Below are positions 48,237 through 56,972 of a stretch of DNA of 64,000 nucleotides, piece by piece (positions within the stretch are counted from its first letter, which is position 1; every line of letters begins with the position of its first letter). The notes beneath the pieces were generated by a model. The model was not told the DNA's origin. It searched no databases and was given only the letters and a program-made list of their open reading frames with translations. The DNA is from Goekera deserti (GTDB lineage Bacteria > Actinomycetota > Actinomycetes > Mycobacteriales > Geodermatophilaceae): NCBI RefSeq assembly GCF_010685995.1, contig NZ_JAAGWK010000026.1:1-64000 (forward strand), given 5' to 3'. Both the position numbers and the translations under genes were made by a program.

Positions 48237-49225
48237 GCGGCGACCGCCACGGCCGGGGCGGGCTTGGTGACACCCAGCTGCGGCAGCACCTTCTCCCCGA
48301 AGGCGTCCAGGAACGCCGTCTGGGTCTGCCCGACGTGGTGCAGGTAGACCTGCTCGAAGCCGAGGTCCACGTACTCCTGCACCCAGGCGGCGTGCTGGCC
48401 GAGGTCGGCGGAGACCCGCACGGCCTCGCGGACGTCGTCCGGGCTGACGTGCGCGCTGGCCAGGTCGAAGGCGACCGGGGTGTCCAGGTCCCAGCACAGC
48501 GGCGGGGGGAAGACGTTGCTGCGCCACTGGTCGTGCGCGGTGGCCAGCGCCTCCTCCTCGGTGGGCGCCCAGGAGACGTGCACCTGGATGGTCAGCGTGC
48601 CCCGGCCCCCGGCGTCGCGGTAGGCGGCGATCATGTCGCGCAGCTTGTCGTGCGGCTGGTTGATGGTGACCAGGCCGTCGGCCCAGTCGGCGTGCCGGCG
48701 GGCGGTCTCCACGCTGACGGCCGGGCCGATCAGCGCCGGCTGCACCTCCGGCAGGGTCCACAGCTGGGCGCGGTCGACGGTCACCAGGCCCTCGTGGCTG
48801 ACCTCCTCGCCCTTGAGCAGGGAACGGATGACGTCGACGCACTCGCGCAGCTTCTGGTCGCGGATCTCCTTGCGCGGCCAGACCTCACCGGTGACGTGCT
48901 CGTTCATCGCCTCGCCGCTGCCCAGGGCGACCCAGAACCGGCCGGGGAACATCGAGCCCAGGGTGGCGATGGCCTGGGCGATGATCACCGGGTGGTAGCG
49001 GTAGCCCGGCGCGTTGACCGCCCCGAACGGCAGGGACGTCGTGGCGAGGGCGGCACCGAGCCAGGCCCAGGCGAACCCGGACTCGTTCTGCCGCGGGTTC
49101 CAGGGCATCAGGTGGTCGGAGCACATGGCCGCGGTGAAGCCGACCTCTTCGGCGTGCTGGACGGCCCGCAGGAGCTCAGCGGGTGCGATCTGCTCGTGGG
49201 AGTTGTGGAAGCCGATCACGGTCAT
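48233..49225 (-). CDS. LLM-class flavin-dependent oxidoreductase
   Basis: 330 residues of the luciferase-like TIM-barrel family, resembling the TIGR03885 subgroup described as probable non-F420 flavin oxidoreductases. Features: AEEVGFTAAMCSDHLMPWN, the flavin-binding stretch FWVALGSGEAMNEHVTG, and PALIGPAVSVETARRHADWADG. Substrate unknown. ATG 49225 gives MTVIGFHNSHEQIAP. It is coupled to the GH13 gene by a 4-bp overlap and divergent from a TetR gene. Confidence 0.82.
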   Translation of the reverse strand: MTVIGFHNSHEQIAPAELLRAVQHAEEVGFTAAMCSDHLMPWNPRQNESGFAWAWLGAALATTSLPFGAVNAPGYRYHPVIIAQAIATLGSMFPGRFWVALGSGEAMNEHVTGEVWPRKEIRDQKLRECVDVIRSLLKGEEVSHEGLVTVDRAQLWTLPEVQPALIGPAVSVETARRHADWADGLVTINQPHDKLRDMIAAYRDAGGRGTLTIQVHVSWAPTEEEALATAHDQWRSNVFPPPLCWDLDTPVAFDLASAHVSPDDVREAVRVSADLGQHAAWVQEYVDLGFEQVYLHHVGQTQTAFLDAFGEKVLPQLGVTKPAPAVAVAA

Positions 49226-49351
49226 GCCCCTGTCTAGCGGGATCCCGACCGGTCGGCCACGCGGACTGGTTGGTATCGCGCCCCATCGGTCCGGCGGGCC
49301 CCGGACCGCCCCGTACCGGAACGAGTGTGGGTTGTGAGATACCTTCGTCTC

Positions 49352-49942
49352 GTGACTGTGGAGGAAACGGCGGCCCCTGTCCCGCATGCGGCCCCCCGGC
49401 CCAGCGGGCGGCGGGACCACGAGCGCAACCGCCATCGCATCATCACCGCGGCTCGCGAGCTGTTCGCCTCCAAGAACGCATCCGACGTCCAGCTCAAGGA
49501 CGTCGCGCAGACCGCGGGGGTCAGCCAGGCCACCCTGTTCCGGCACATCGGGTCCAAGCAGTCGCTGCTGACCATGGCCTACCAGGACCGGATCAGCGAG
49601 ATCATCGACGCCGCGGACGCCGCGCTGGCCGAGGACGACCCCTGGACGGCGGTCTGCACCCTGGTGCGCACCCTGGCCGGGTGGTTCCACGAGGACCGGG
49701 GGCTGTTCGAGTTCGCCGCCTCCGCGGACGTCGCGGCCGACCCGCAGCACGCGACCATGGTGGCCCGGCTGGAGCAGGTGCTGGCCCGGGCCCGGGCCGA
49801 CGGCTCGCTGCAGGTGCACATCGGCGCGGCCGACCTGGTGCCGCTGCTGGCGGTGGCCGCCCGGCAGGACTGCGACCGGTGGGACGACTACACCGACGTG
49901 CTGCTCGGCGGGCTGCGCCAGCCCTACGCCCGGCCCTGCTGA
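49352..49942 (+). CDS. TetR-family transcriptional regulator
   Basis: 196 residues from GTG 49352. N-terminal HTH (about 25-75): IITAARELFASKNASDVQLKDVAQTAGVSQATLFRHIGSKQSLL. The C-terminal ligand domain is helical. The 126-base intergenic region with the divergent LLM gene contains GGTATC (49273-49278) and GATACC (49338-49343), a possible split operator. It may regulate the LLM-GH13 pair, which is inference from divergence only. Confidence 0.85.
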   Translation: MTVEETAAPVPHAAPRPSGRRDHERNRHRIITAARELFASKNASDVQLKDVAQTAGVSQATLFRHIGSKQSLLTMAYQDRISEIIDAADAALAEDDPWTAVCTLVRTLAGWFHEDRGLFEFAASADVAADPQHATMVARLEQVLARARADGSLQVHIGAADLVPLLAVAARQDCDRWDDYTDVLLGGLRQPYARPC

Positions 49943-49997
49943 CCCGCTGACCTGCTGACCCGGGCGGCCCCCTCCGGGCCGCCGTCGGGCCGGGCGG

Positions 49998-52523
49998 GTG
50001 GCACCACCGACACTGGACGGCGTGCTGCCGCCCGCCGGGACCCCCGGCACCGACCTGCCGGTGCGCGCGGTGCTCGGCGAGCTCACCGGTGTGCTGGCCG
50101 ACCGGGGCGCCGCGGTGCTGGTCGCGCCGCCGGGCACCGGCAAGACCACCCTGGTGCCGCTGGCCCTCGCCGGGGCCGGACCGGACGACGGCGGCACGGT
50201 GCTGGTCGCCGAGCCCCGCCGGGTCGCCGCCCGGGCCGCGGCCCGGCGGATGGCGGCCCTGCTCGGCGAGCGCGTCGGGGACCGGGTCGGGTTCAGCGTG
50301 CGGGGCGAGAGCCGGCGCAGCGCGGCGACCCGGGTCGAGGTGGTCACCACCGGCCTGCTGGTGCGCCGGCTGCAGGCCGACCCGGAGCTGTCCGGCGTCG
50401 CCGCGGTGGTGCTGGACGAGTGCCACGAGCGGCACCTGGACACCGACCTGGCGCTGGCCTTCACCCTGGACGCCCGCGCGGCACTGCGCCCGGACCTGCG
50501 ACTGCTCGCCATGTCGGCCACCGCCCGCTCGGCCGCCGTCGCGGACCTGCTGGGCGGCGACGGCGGGCCGGCCCCGGTGGTGGAGACCCGCGGCGCGCTG
50601 TTCGACGTCGAGCCGGTGTGGTGCCCGCCGCCGGCGACGGTGGCGGCCGCGCACGGCACCCGGGTGGACCCGCGGCTGCTGGACCACCTGGCGGCCGTGG
50701 TGCGGCGCGCGCTGGCCGAGACCGGCGACGACGTGCTGGTGTTCCTGCCCGGCGCCGGGGAGATCGCGGCGGTGGAGCGCCGGCTGGCCGGGGCGGACGT
50801 GGACGTGCGGCCGCTGCACGGGCGGCTGCCGGCCGCCGTGCAGGACGCCGCGCTCACCGCGGGCCCCCGCCGGCGCGTGGTGCTGGCCACCGACGTGGCC
50901 GAGAGCAGCCTGACCGTGCCCGGCGTCCGCGTGGTGGTGGACGCCGGGCTGGCCCGGGTGCCGCGGGCGGACCTGGCGCGCGGGCTGGGCACGCTGGTGA
51001 CGGTCCGGGTGTCCCGGTCCTCGGCCGTGCAGCGCGCCGGCCGGGCCGGCCGCGAGGGTCCGGGCCGGGTGTACCGCTGCTGGTCGGCCGCCGAGCACGA
51101 CCGGCTGCCGGCGCACCCGGAGCCGGAGGTGCGCACCGCGGAGCTGTCCGCGTTCGCGCTGGAGCTGGCCTGCTGGGGCGCGCCGGGCGGTGCCGGGCTG
51201 GCCCTGCCGGACACCCCGCCGGCCGCGGCGATGACCGTGGCGGACCAGACCCTCGGCGAGCTCGGGGCGGTGGACGGCGAGGGCCGGGTGACCGCACGGG
51301 GCCGCGCGCTGACCGCCGTCGGCGCGCACCCCCGGCTGGCCCGGGCGCTGCTGGACGGCGCGCCGCGGGTGGGGCGGCGGCGGGCCGCGGAGGTGGTCGC
51401 GGTGCTGTCCGGCGACCTGCCGACCCACGGCTCGGACGACCTGGTGGCCGTCTGGCGGGCGCTGGCCGCGGGCACCGACCGGGCGGCGACGGCGCGCTGG
51501 CGGGAGGAGGTGGCCCGGCTGGAGCGGGCCGCACCGGCCGCCCCGGCGCCGCGCGGGCTGCCCGACGACCTGGCCGCCGGCCTGGTCGTGGGCCTCGCCC
51601 ATCCCGGCTGGCTGGCCCGCAGCCGGCCCGGTGGGCGCACCGCCCTGATGGCCTCGGGCACCGGCGTGGAGCTGCCCGGCCCGGGAGGTGCGGGCGGTCC
51701 GGGCTGGTGGGCAGTGGCCGCGGCCGACCGCGCGCCGGGACGGCGGGACGCGCGGCTGCGGCTGGCCGTGGCCGTCGACGAGGCCACCGCACTGGAGGCG
51801 GCCGCGGACCGGCACACCGACGCCCCCGAGGTGGTCTGGCGGGACGGGGACGTGCGCGCCGCGCGGGTGGAACGGCTGGGTGCGATCGTGCTCGCCGAGC
51901 GCCCGCTGCCGGACCCCGACCCGGCCGCGGTGGCCGCGGCGGTCGCCGAGGGCCTGCGCCGCGAGGGCCTGGCGCTGCTGCGCTGGACACCGGCCGCGGA
52001 CTCGCTGCGCCAGCGGCTGGCCGCGGCGCACGCCGGGCTGGGCGAGCCGTGGCCGGCCGTGGACGACGACGCGCTGCGCAACGCACTGGGCGGGACGACC
52101 GCGGTGGCGACCGCGCGCAGCCGCGCCGACCTGCGGCGGATCGACGTGGTGGCCGCGCTGCGGCAGCTGCTGCCCTGGGAGGTGGCCGGCCGGCTGGACG
52201 AGCTGGTGCCCGAACGGGTGGTGGTGGCCACCGGGGCGGCGGTGCGGATCGACTACACCGACCCGGACGTGCCCACGCTGTCGGTGCGGGTGCAGGAGGT
52301 GTTCGGCTGGGCCGCCTCGCCGGTGGTCGCCGGGCGGGCGCTGCGGCTGCAGCTGCTGTCCCCCGCCCGCCGGGTCGTCGCCACCACCGCCGACCTCGCC
52401 GGTTTCTGGAGCACCGGCTGGCCGGCCGTGCGCAGCGAGATGCGCGGCCGGTACCCCCGGCACCCCTGGCCGGAGGACCCGGCCTCGGCCCGGGCCACCA
52501 ACCGTGCGGCCCGGCGGACGTGA
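49998..52523 (+). CDS. hrpB: ATP-dependent helicase HrpB
   Basis: An 841-residue DEAH-box helicase. Walker A APPGTGKTT (about 43), DECHERHLDTDLALA (motif II), SATARS (motif III), VLATDVAESSLTVPGV and SAVQRAGRAGREGPG (motif VI), then an HA2-like region and the HrpB C-terminal domain ending GRYPRHPWPEDP, which is diagnostic for HrpB. Cellular role not well defined. The GTG start at 49998 begins VAPPTLDG. Confidence 0.93.
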   Translation: MAPPTLDGVLPPAGTPGTDLPVRAVLGELTGVLADRGAAVLVAPPGTGKTTLVPLALAGAGPDDGGTVLVAEPRRVAARAAARRMAALLGERVGDRVGFSVRGESRRSAATRVEVVTTGLLVRRLQADPELSGVAAVVLDECHERHLDTDLALAFTLDARAALRPDLRLLAMSATARSAAVADLLGGDGGPAPVVETRGALFDVEPVWCPPPATVAAAHGTRVDPRLLDHLAAVVRRALAETGDDVLVFLPGAGEIAAVERRLAGADVDVRPLHGRLPAAVQDAALTAGPRRRVVLATDVAESSLTVPGVRVVVDAGLARVPRADLARGLGTLVTVRVSRSSAVQRAGRAGREGPGRVYRCWSAAEHDRLPAHPEPEVRTAELSAFALELACWGAPGGAGLALPDTPPAAAMTVADQTLGELGAVDGEGRVTARGRALTAVGAHPRLARALLDGAPRVGRRRAAEVVAVLSGDLPTHGSDDLVAVWRALAAGTDRAATARWREEVARLERAAPAAPAPRGLPDDLAAGLVVGLAHPGWLARSRPGGRTALMASGTGVELPGPGGAGGPGWWAVAAADRAPGRRDARLRLAVAVDEATALEAAADRHTDAPEVVWRDGDVRAARVERLGAIVLAERPLPDPDPAAVAAAVAEGLRREGLALLRWTPAADSLRQRLAAAHAGLGEPWPAVDDDALRNALGGTTAVATARSRADLRRIDVVAALRQLLPWEVAGRLDELVPERVVVATGAAVRIDYTDPDVPTLSVRVQEVFGWAASPVVAGRALRLQLLSPARRVVATTADLAGFWSTGWPAVRSEMRGRYPRHPWPEDPASARATNRAARRT

Positions 52524-52587
52524 ACTCCGCTGTCGTCCGGCCGGGGACGGGGCCGCCGCCTCCCGCACCGACGTAGCGTCTGCTGCC

Positions 52588-53034
52588 GTGGACGACCGGG
52601 ACGGCCTGCTGGTGCGCTTCGTGTACCGGGACACCGACCGGACCGGTGAACTGGGCGTGCAGGTGCGGTCCGGCGGCTTTGCCGGGGCCGCCGCAGCGTG
52701 GTTCGGCGACGACGAGCTGCTGGGGTTCTCCGGCCGGCTGACCGCCTGCCCGCTGGGCGACTCCCGACCCGGGATCTCAGGCGGTTACACCGAGGACGGC
52801 CACGTCGCCGAGTACGTCGGGTTGACCGCCCGGGCGGTGGGCCGACGCGGGCAGGTCGGGGTGCTCGTGCACCTGGCCACCGCGATCGAGCACCCGGGCT
52901 CGTCGACGGGCGAGGTGCGCGTCGAGGTCATGACCTCCTACGAGGCCCTGGGCCGGTTCGCTGCCCAGCTGCGGCAGCTGGTCGAGGGGACGGCGGACGA
53001 GGCGCGCCTCGATGCCGAGGAGGTCGGCCGGTAG
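52588..53034 (+). CDS. hypothetical protein (DUF6228-like)
   Basis: 148 residues. GGFAGAAAAWFGDDELLGFSGRL, GHVAEYVGLTARAVGRRGQVGVLVHLA and MTSYEALGRFAAQLRQLVEG match the layout of DUF6228 proteins, of unknown function. GTG start at 52588, 62 bases after hrpB. The protein is acidic and probably cytoplasmic. Confidence 0.6.
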   Translation: MDDRDGLLVRFVYRDTDRTGELGVQVRSGGFAGAAAAWFGDDELLGFSGRLTACPLGDSRPGISGGYTEDGHVAEYVGLTARAVGRRGQVGVLVHLATAIEHPGSSTGEVRVEVMTSYEALGRFAAQLRQLVEGTADEARLDAEEVGR

Positions 53035-53040
53035 ACACGT

Positions 53041-53152
53041 GGCCGGCTGGTGGTCCGCGTGGCCGGCCGGTGGTCCGCGCGAGCGGCCGGTGGCCTCCTG
53101 GTCGGCACGCGCTCACGCGCCCGGCCGGTGGTCACGTGTACGGCCGGTGGCC
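53041..53152. repeat. short direct repeats GGCCGGTGG
   Basis: Five copies of a GGCCGGYYGGTGGTCC-like unit at 53041, 53061, 53083, 53121 and 53140, spaced 19-38 bases apart, in the gap before the DUF222/HNH gene. Spacing is irregular and there are no unique spacers, so it is not a CRISPR array. Confidence 0.6.
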
Positions 53153-53296
53153 ACACGGGCGGTCAGCCGTCCGGGTGGCCCACCGTCCAGCGGCTGGGCC
53201 GCCCGAGACAACGTCCCCACAGGTCGCGGAGGGGAGCTCGCAGCACCTCGTGATCGACCACCAGTTCTGTCATACCCCCCTGGCAAGGTGCAGGTC

Positions 53297-54748
53297 ATGG
53301 AGGCGACGGCGGTGCGGCTGGGGCTGGAGCTGGGGGTCGCGCTCGCGGCCGACCCGGTGCCGGACCGGTCGTGGTCGCCTTCCCGTGTCCGGATCAGCGA
53401 CGCGGTGCAGGTGCACCGCTTCGGGGCCGCGGCGGCGGTCGCGGAGCTCGGCGTGCTGGCCAGCGTCCGGGCCGAGCTGGCCGCCTACGAGGCTGCGCTG
53501 GTCGAGCGGCTGGCCGCCCTGCGCCCGGCACTGCCCCCGCTGCCCGGCGACGACGCCGACTGGCTGGCCGACACCACCCCCGACGACGTCGACGACTGGG
53601 TGGTGGAGGAGGTGCAGCTGGCCACCGGCTCCAGCCGGAGCGCCGCCGCCCGGACCGTCGAGCTGTCGCTGGTGCTGTGCCGGCAGCTGCCGGCCACCTG
53701 GGCAGCCCTGGCCGACGGTCTCGTCGACCTCCCGCGGGCACGCGCAATCGCCGACGCCCTCGGCCATCAGGCCGCCTCTGCCGGCGGACCGGTGCCCGAC
53801 GACGTCGTCGCCGGGGTCGAGCAGCAGGCGCTGGGCTGGGCGCGCGCCGGGGAGACGCCGGGTCGGCTGAAGGAACGCACCGCGGCCGCCGTGATCAGCG
53901 CCGACGCCGCAGCGGCCGACCGGCGCCGGCAGGTACGGGAACGCGCCGCGGACGTGCGCGTCCGCACCGTCGGGGACGGCATGAGCGAGCTGGTCGTCGA
54001 CCTGCCCTCTGCCGACGCGGCAGCGTGCCGCGCCGCGGTCGACGGCTACGCCCGGCAGTGGAAGGCCGACGGCGACCCGCGCCCCATCGGCCAGCTCCGC
54101 ACCCTCACCACGCGCGACCTGCTCACCCGTCCCTGGGACGAGCGGAGCGCACTCACCGCGGTCCTCGTCCTGCACGCCGATCTCACCCCCACCGGCGCCG
54201 GATCACCCACCGGCACCGCGCCGCGCCCCACCACCGGGCTCGGCGACACCGGCCCCGCGCGACCTGCCGCGACCGGGGTCCTCACCGGGGCCCAGGTCGA
54301 CGGCGCCCCGGTCACCCCCGCGCAGGTCGCCGACCTGCTCAGCCGCCTCGCCGCGCTGCCCGAGGACCTCAGCGCACCGGGTGCGGCCGTCGTCGTCGGC
54401 TGCACCGACCCGGACACCGGGGAGCTGCGGGCCGTGGCCACCCCACGCGACCTGCGCCGCGCCGCCGCCGCCGGCACCGGGCTCGCCCCGCCACCACCCA
54501 CCGACCGCTACCGACCCACCCCGGCCCAACGCCGGTTCGTCACCACCCGCGACCGCACCTGCCGCTTCCCCGGCTGCACCCGCCCCGCCCGCGCCACCGA
54601 CATCGACCACGTCCACCCCCACGCCGAGGGCGGACCCACCGACGTCAACAACCTGGCTAGTAGCCAAACCATCCCCTCCCGCGGGCGGCGCTCGATAGGC
54701 TCGCCCACGGGAGCTTTTCGAGGACACCGACGACGGGGAGAGCACTAG
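53297..54748 (+). pseudogene. DUF222/HNH endonuclease, 5' part, interrupted by the element
   Basis: Residues 1-452 of an HNH-type nuclease. A DUF222 domain (about 60-370) precedes the beginning of the HNH motif (DRTCRFPGC, then DIDHVHPHAEGGPTDVNNL). After 54654 host sequence stops and the frame continues 31 residues into element sequence, ending at TAG 54746-54748. The missing end (NLCCLCRHHHRLKTHAPGW) lies at 59309-59479, and joining 54654 to 59314 restores 507 residues in frame. As it stands the second half of the zinc/His nuclease site is lost. ATG at 53297. Confidence 0.93.
54641..54663. other. attL
   Basis: Left junction. Host HNH sequence GACGTCAACAACCT ends at 54654 and element sequence GGCTAGTAG begins at 54655. 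The five bases AACCT are shared with attR, consistent with a serine integrase crossover (2-base overlap inside the shared core). Confidence 0.85.
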
Positions 54749-55257
54749 TGAGCTATCGGAACAAGACCTATGTGGCCTTCGCGAGTGAGGACATCCGTTC
54801 TTATTGGCTCATGGAAGCATGGCGGGAGAACGTACACATCGACTTCAATTTCTTCGACGCCCACGACCTGTATGTCGCTCGGGACACGAGCAAGCCGGAA
54901 TCCATCAAGGCTCGACTTCGTGAGCGGATGAAGAACGCTAAGCAGTTCGTCCTCCTCGGCAGCCGTTCGGCCAAGGCCAAGGGGGGTGATGGTCGGTCAT
55001 TCCTCGCTTACGAGGTGCAGACCATGCTTTCGCTCGACCTTCCCGTCGTCGTGGCGAATCTCGATCAGGACCGCAACGTCGACCGGAGCTTCATCCCGAC
55101 GCCTCTGCTGGACGCGGACTACTACACGCTGTCGGTGTCATTCCAGCCTGCCATCATCAAGTACGCACTAGACAACTATGCGCCGCAGTATGCCGCGAGC
55201 GGAAAGACCGGGCCCCACTTTTACAACGAGAGCCACTACAAGAAGCTGGGTCTGTGA
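54748..55257 (+). CDS. thsB: TIR-domain protein, ThsB-like (Thoeris)
   Basis: A 169-residue single-domain protein with a TIR-like fold of the DUF1863/ThsB type. Strand bA is KTYVAFASED; the segment SIKARLRERMKNAKQFVLLGS matches the ThsB pattern; the putative catalytic Glu is E89 in FLAYEVQTML. In Thoeris systems the TIR protein senses phage and converts NAD+ into an ADPR-derived signal. The GTG at 54748 follows GGGGAG and overlaps by one base the TAG of the interrupted HNH frame (TAGTG), so translation may be coupled. Its stop overlaps the next gene by 4 bp. Identity as ThsB is by motif and neighbour. Confidence 0.83.
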   Translation: MSYRNKTYVAFASEDIRSYWLMEAWRENVHIDFNFFDAHDLYVARDTSKPESIKARLRERMKNAKQFVLLGSRSAKAKGGDGRSFLAYEVQTMLSLDLPVVVANLDQDRNVDRSFIPTPLLDADYYTLSVSFQPAIIKYALDNYAPQYAASGKTGPHFYNESHYKKLGL

Positions 55258-56111
55258 CCACAGCGATTCGGCGGGACCTTACGAAGGCCCGCTTCTGGCG
55301 GCACTTCTCAGTTCAGACCCTGGCGGCCGTCGGGCTCTTCGCCGTATTGATAGGACTGTTTGACGTTATTTTTCCCAATGTCGTCCCTAAGGGTGGGCGC
55401 TGGGTGGCGATCGTCGTCGTTGTTCTGTCGCTCATATATGGCGCGGTCAGGGCGTGGCCCAGACCGATCGAACAAAGCTATGACTCGCCGAACACAACGA
55501 TCCGACTAGTCGAAGGGGATCTCTTCGCCGAGCCCGGCCACCTGGTTATCGGGATGTCGGACACCTTCGATACTGAAGTGCCTCATGTGATCGCAAGCAA
55601 CAGCGTGCAGGCCCAGTTCGCGAGGCGCATCTTCCACGAGGATATGCGAGAGCTGGATCGGCAACTGGCCGAGGCCCTGATCGATGCATCCCCTCTGTGC
55701 TCAATAAGCAAGCCAGGGAAGCAGGTCAAATATCCGGTTGGTACCGTCGCTACCCTTCGGGATCATGCACGCCGATACTTCTGTGTCGCCTACACTGAAA
55801 TGAATGAGCACTGCGAGGCTCGTGGCACAACCGATGGCATCTGGCGCAGCCTCGAGAATCTGTGGAAAGCGGTTTGCGCGCACGGGAACGGCGGAGTCGT
55901 ATCCATCCCCGTCATCGGGGGTGGCCAATCCCGGCTCTCTCAAGTCCTGCCCGCGCAGGACGCGATCAGGTTTACTATTCTTTCTTTCGTTCTGGCCTCA
56001 CGTAGAGAGAAGATCTGCGACGAGCTTCGCATCGTCGTTCGCCCGTCGGATTACGACAAGTTGGACCGTCTCGAGATCCAGGCATTCCTGAAGTCGCTTC
56101 GTGCGTCATGA
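55254..56111 (+). CDS. thsA: TM-Macro effector, ThsA-like (Thoeris)
   Basis: 285 residues. Two hydrophobic helices (about 21-40 and 50-67) are followed by a Macro domain (about 80-285) of the ThsA-Macro/DUF6430 type: TIRLVEGDLFAEPGHLVIGMSD at its start and the ligand loop VIGGGQSRL at 220-228. In TIR plus TM-Macro Thoeris systems the Macro domain binds the nucleotide signal and the membrane part then disrupts the cell. GTG 55254 overlaps thsB (GTGA); the stop overlaps the HIT gene (ATGA). Known SIR2-type ThsA is a different effector and is absent here. Confidence 0.82.
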   Translation: MTTAIRRDLTKARFWRHFSVQTLAAVGLFAVLIGLFDVIFPNVVPKGGRWVAIVVVVLSLIYGAVRAWPRPIEQSYDSPNTTIRLVEGDLFAEPGHLVIGMSDTFDTEVPHVIASNSVQAQFARRIFHEDMRELDRQLAEALIDASPLCSISKPGKQVKYPVGTVATLRDHARRYFCVAYTEMNEHCEARGTTDGIWRSLENLWKAVCAHGNGGVVSIPVIGGGQSRLSQVLPAQDAIRFTILSFVLASRREKICDELRIVVRPSDYDKLDRLEIQAFLKSLRAS

Positions 56112-56554
56112 TGTCCGCCATGAGTATTCAACTGCCCGATGACGGGCCATGCGCCTTCTGCGCATATCTGTCCGGCGAGCGCCCGTACACCGTACTCGCT
56201 CGGTACGACCTCATCGCGGTGCTTGTCACGCGCGAGCAGCGCGGCGTATCACACCTCTTAGTGGTTCCGATCCGCCATGCTCAGACGATTCTTGACGTAA
56301 ACGAGGGCGAGTCGGCTGCGCTTATGCGTGGCGTCCGAGCGGCCGCGCGAGTCATAGCCACAGTTGAGGGGTCACCTGGAATCGCTATCTGGCAAAACAA
56401 CGGTGTGCCCGCTGCCCAGGCGATAGGACACCTGCACTTTCACGTCGCGGGCACCTTGCCTGAGGGCGGAACGGAGTGGGGGGACGTCGAGGAGATGTCG
56501 ATCGCCGAGACCGAGCGGATCGCGCAGCGACTGCGCCGCGGAGCGGCGCTTTAA
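56108..56554 (+). CDS. HIT-family nucleotide hydrolase/transferase in the Thoeris operon
   Basis: 148 residues. The histidine triad is intact as HLHFHVAG (His108, 110, 112). CAFC near residue 15 and His49 look like the zinc site of Hint-type proteins. HIT enzymes cleave nucleotide phosphoramidates or dinucleotides. The ATG at 56108 overlaps the thsA stop by 4 bp, so it belongs to the operon; ATG 56120 is an alternative. It might break down or modify the TIR-made signal, acting as an off-switch, but that is inference. It uses a TTA Leu codon, rare in this genome. Confidence 0.85.
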   Translation: MMSAMSIQLPDDGPCAFCAYLSGERPYTVLARYDLIAVLVTREQRGVSHLLVVPIRHAQTILDVNEGESAALMRGVRAAARVIATVEGSPGIAIWQNNGVPAAQAIGHLHFHVAGTLPEGGTEWGDVEEMSIAETERIAQRLRRGAAL

Positions 56555-56972
56555 ATTGAAGTAGCAACATAACTCGGGAGCCGGACCACAGCCTCTCCCG
56601 GCCAACCGGCGGCGGCTCCGTAGGTTCGCGCCCTTGCCGCCCGGGGTCGCGGTCAGGGGCCGTACCTTGGCCTAGCGGCGAGCACGGTGGACCCTTGACC
56701 GCGAGCACGGGTGGCGCATGCTCGTGCCGGAGGGGTCGTCGCACCGCAAGGTGACTTGACAGGCCGGGGACGCGTCGCCGATGCTCCCCGGCGTTCGCGG
56801 ATAAACGGTCGTATAGCCCGCGCTCTCACGACCGGAGTAGGGCCCCAATTCCCGCGAGCCCTAGATCATTCGTTGCGCGGGCGGCAAGCTGCTGGTGCCG
56901 AAGCAGTAGACCTCTCCGAGGGCGTAGGCGCCGGGGCCGATCAGATGCTGATCGGTTGCCTCGGAGGCCCCT
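56555..56972. other. noncoding region upstream of rep; candidate origin
   Basis: 418 bases without a credible gene. It holds CGAGCACGG direct repeats (56678-56686 and 56702-56710), a TTGACA hexamer (56756-56761) that could be the -35 of a rep promoter with a weak GATGCT -10, and a perfect hairpin CCGATCAG/CTGATCGG (56937-56944 and 56948-56955) just before rep. For a HUH-replicating element this is the likely place of the nick site, but none is proven. Confidence 0.4.

Noticed and set aside
53041-53152. Possible CRISPR array
   Set aside because: Repeat units are short, unevenly spaced and lack unique spacers; no cas genes nearby.
55254-56111. SIR2-type ThsA effector
   Set aside because: No SIR2 NADase motifs; the protein is TM-Macro, so the system is not the classical SIR2/SLOG Thoeris.
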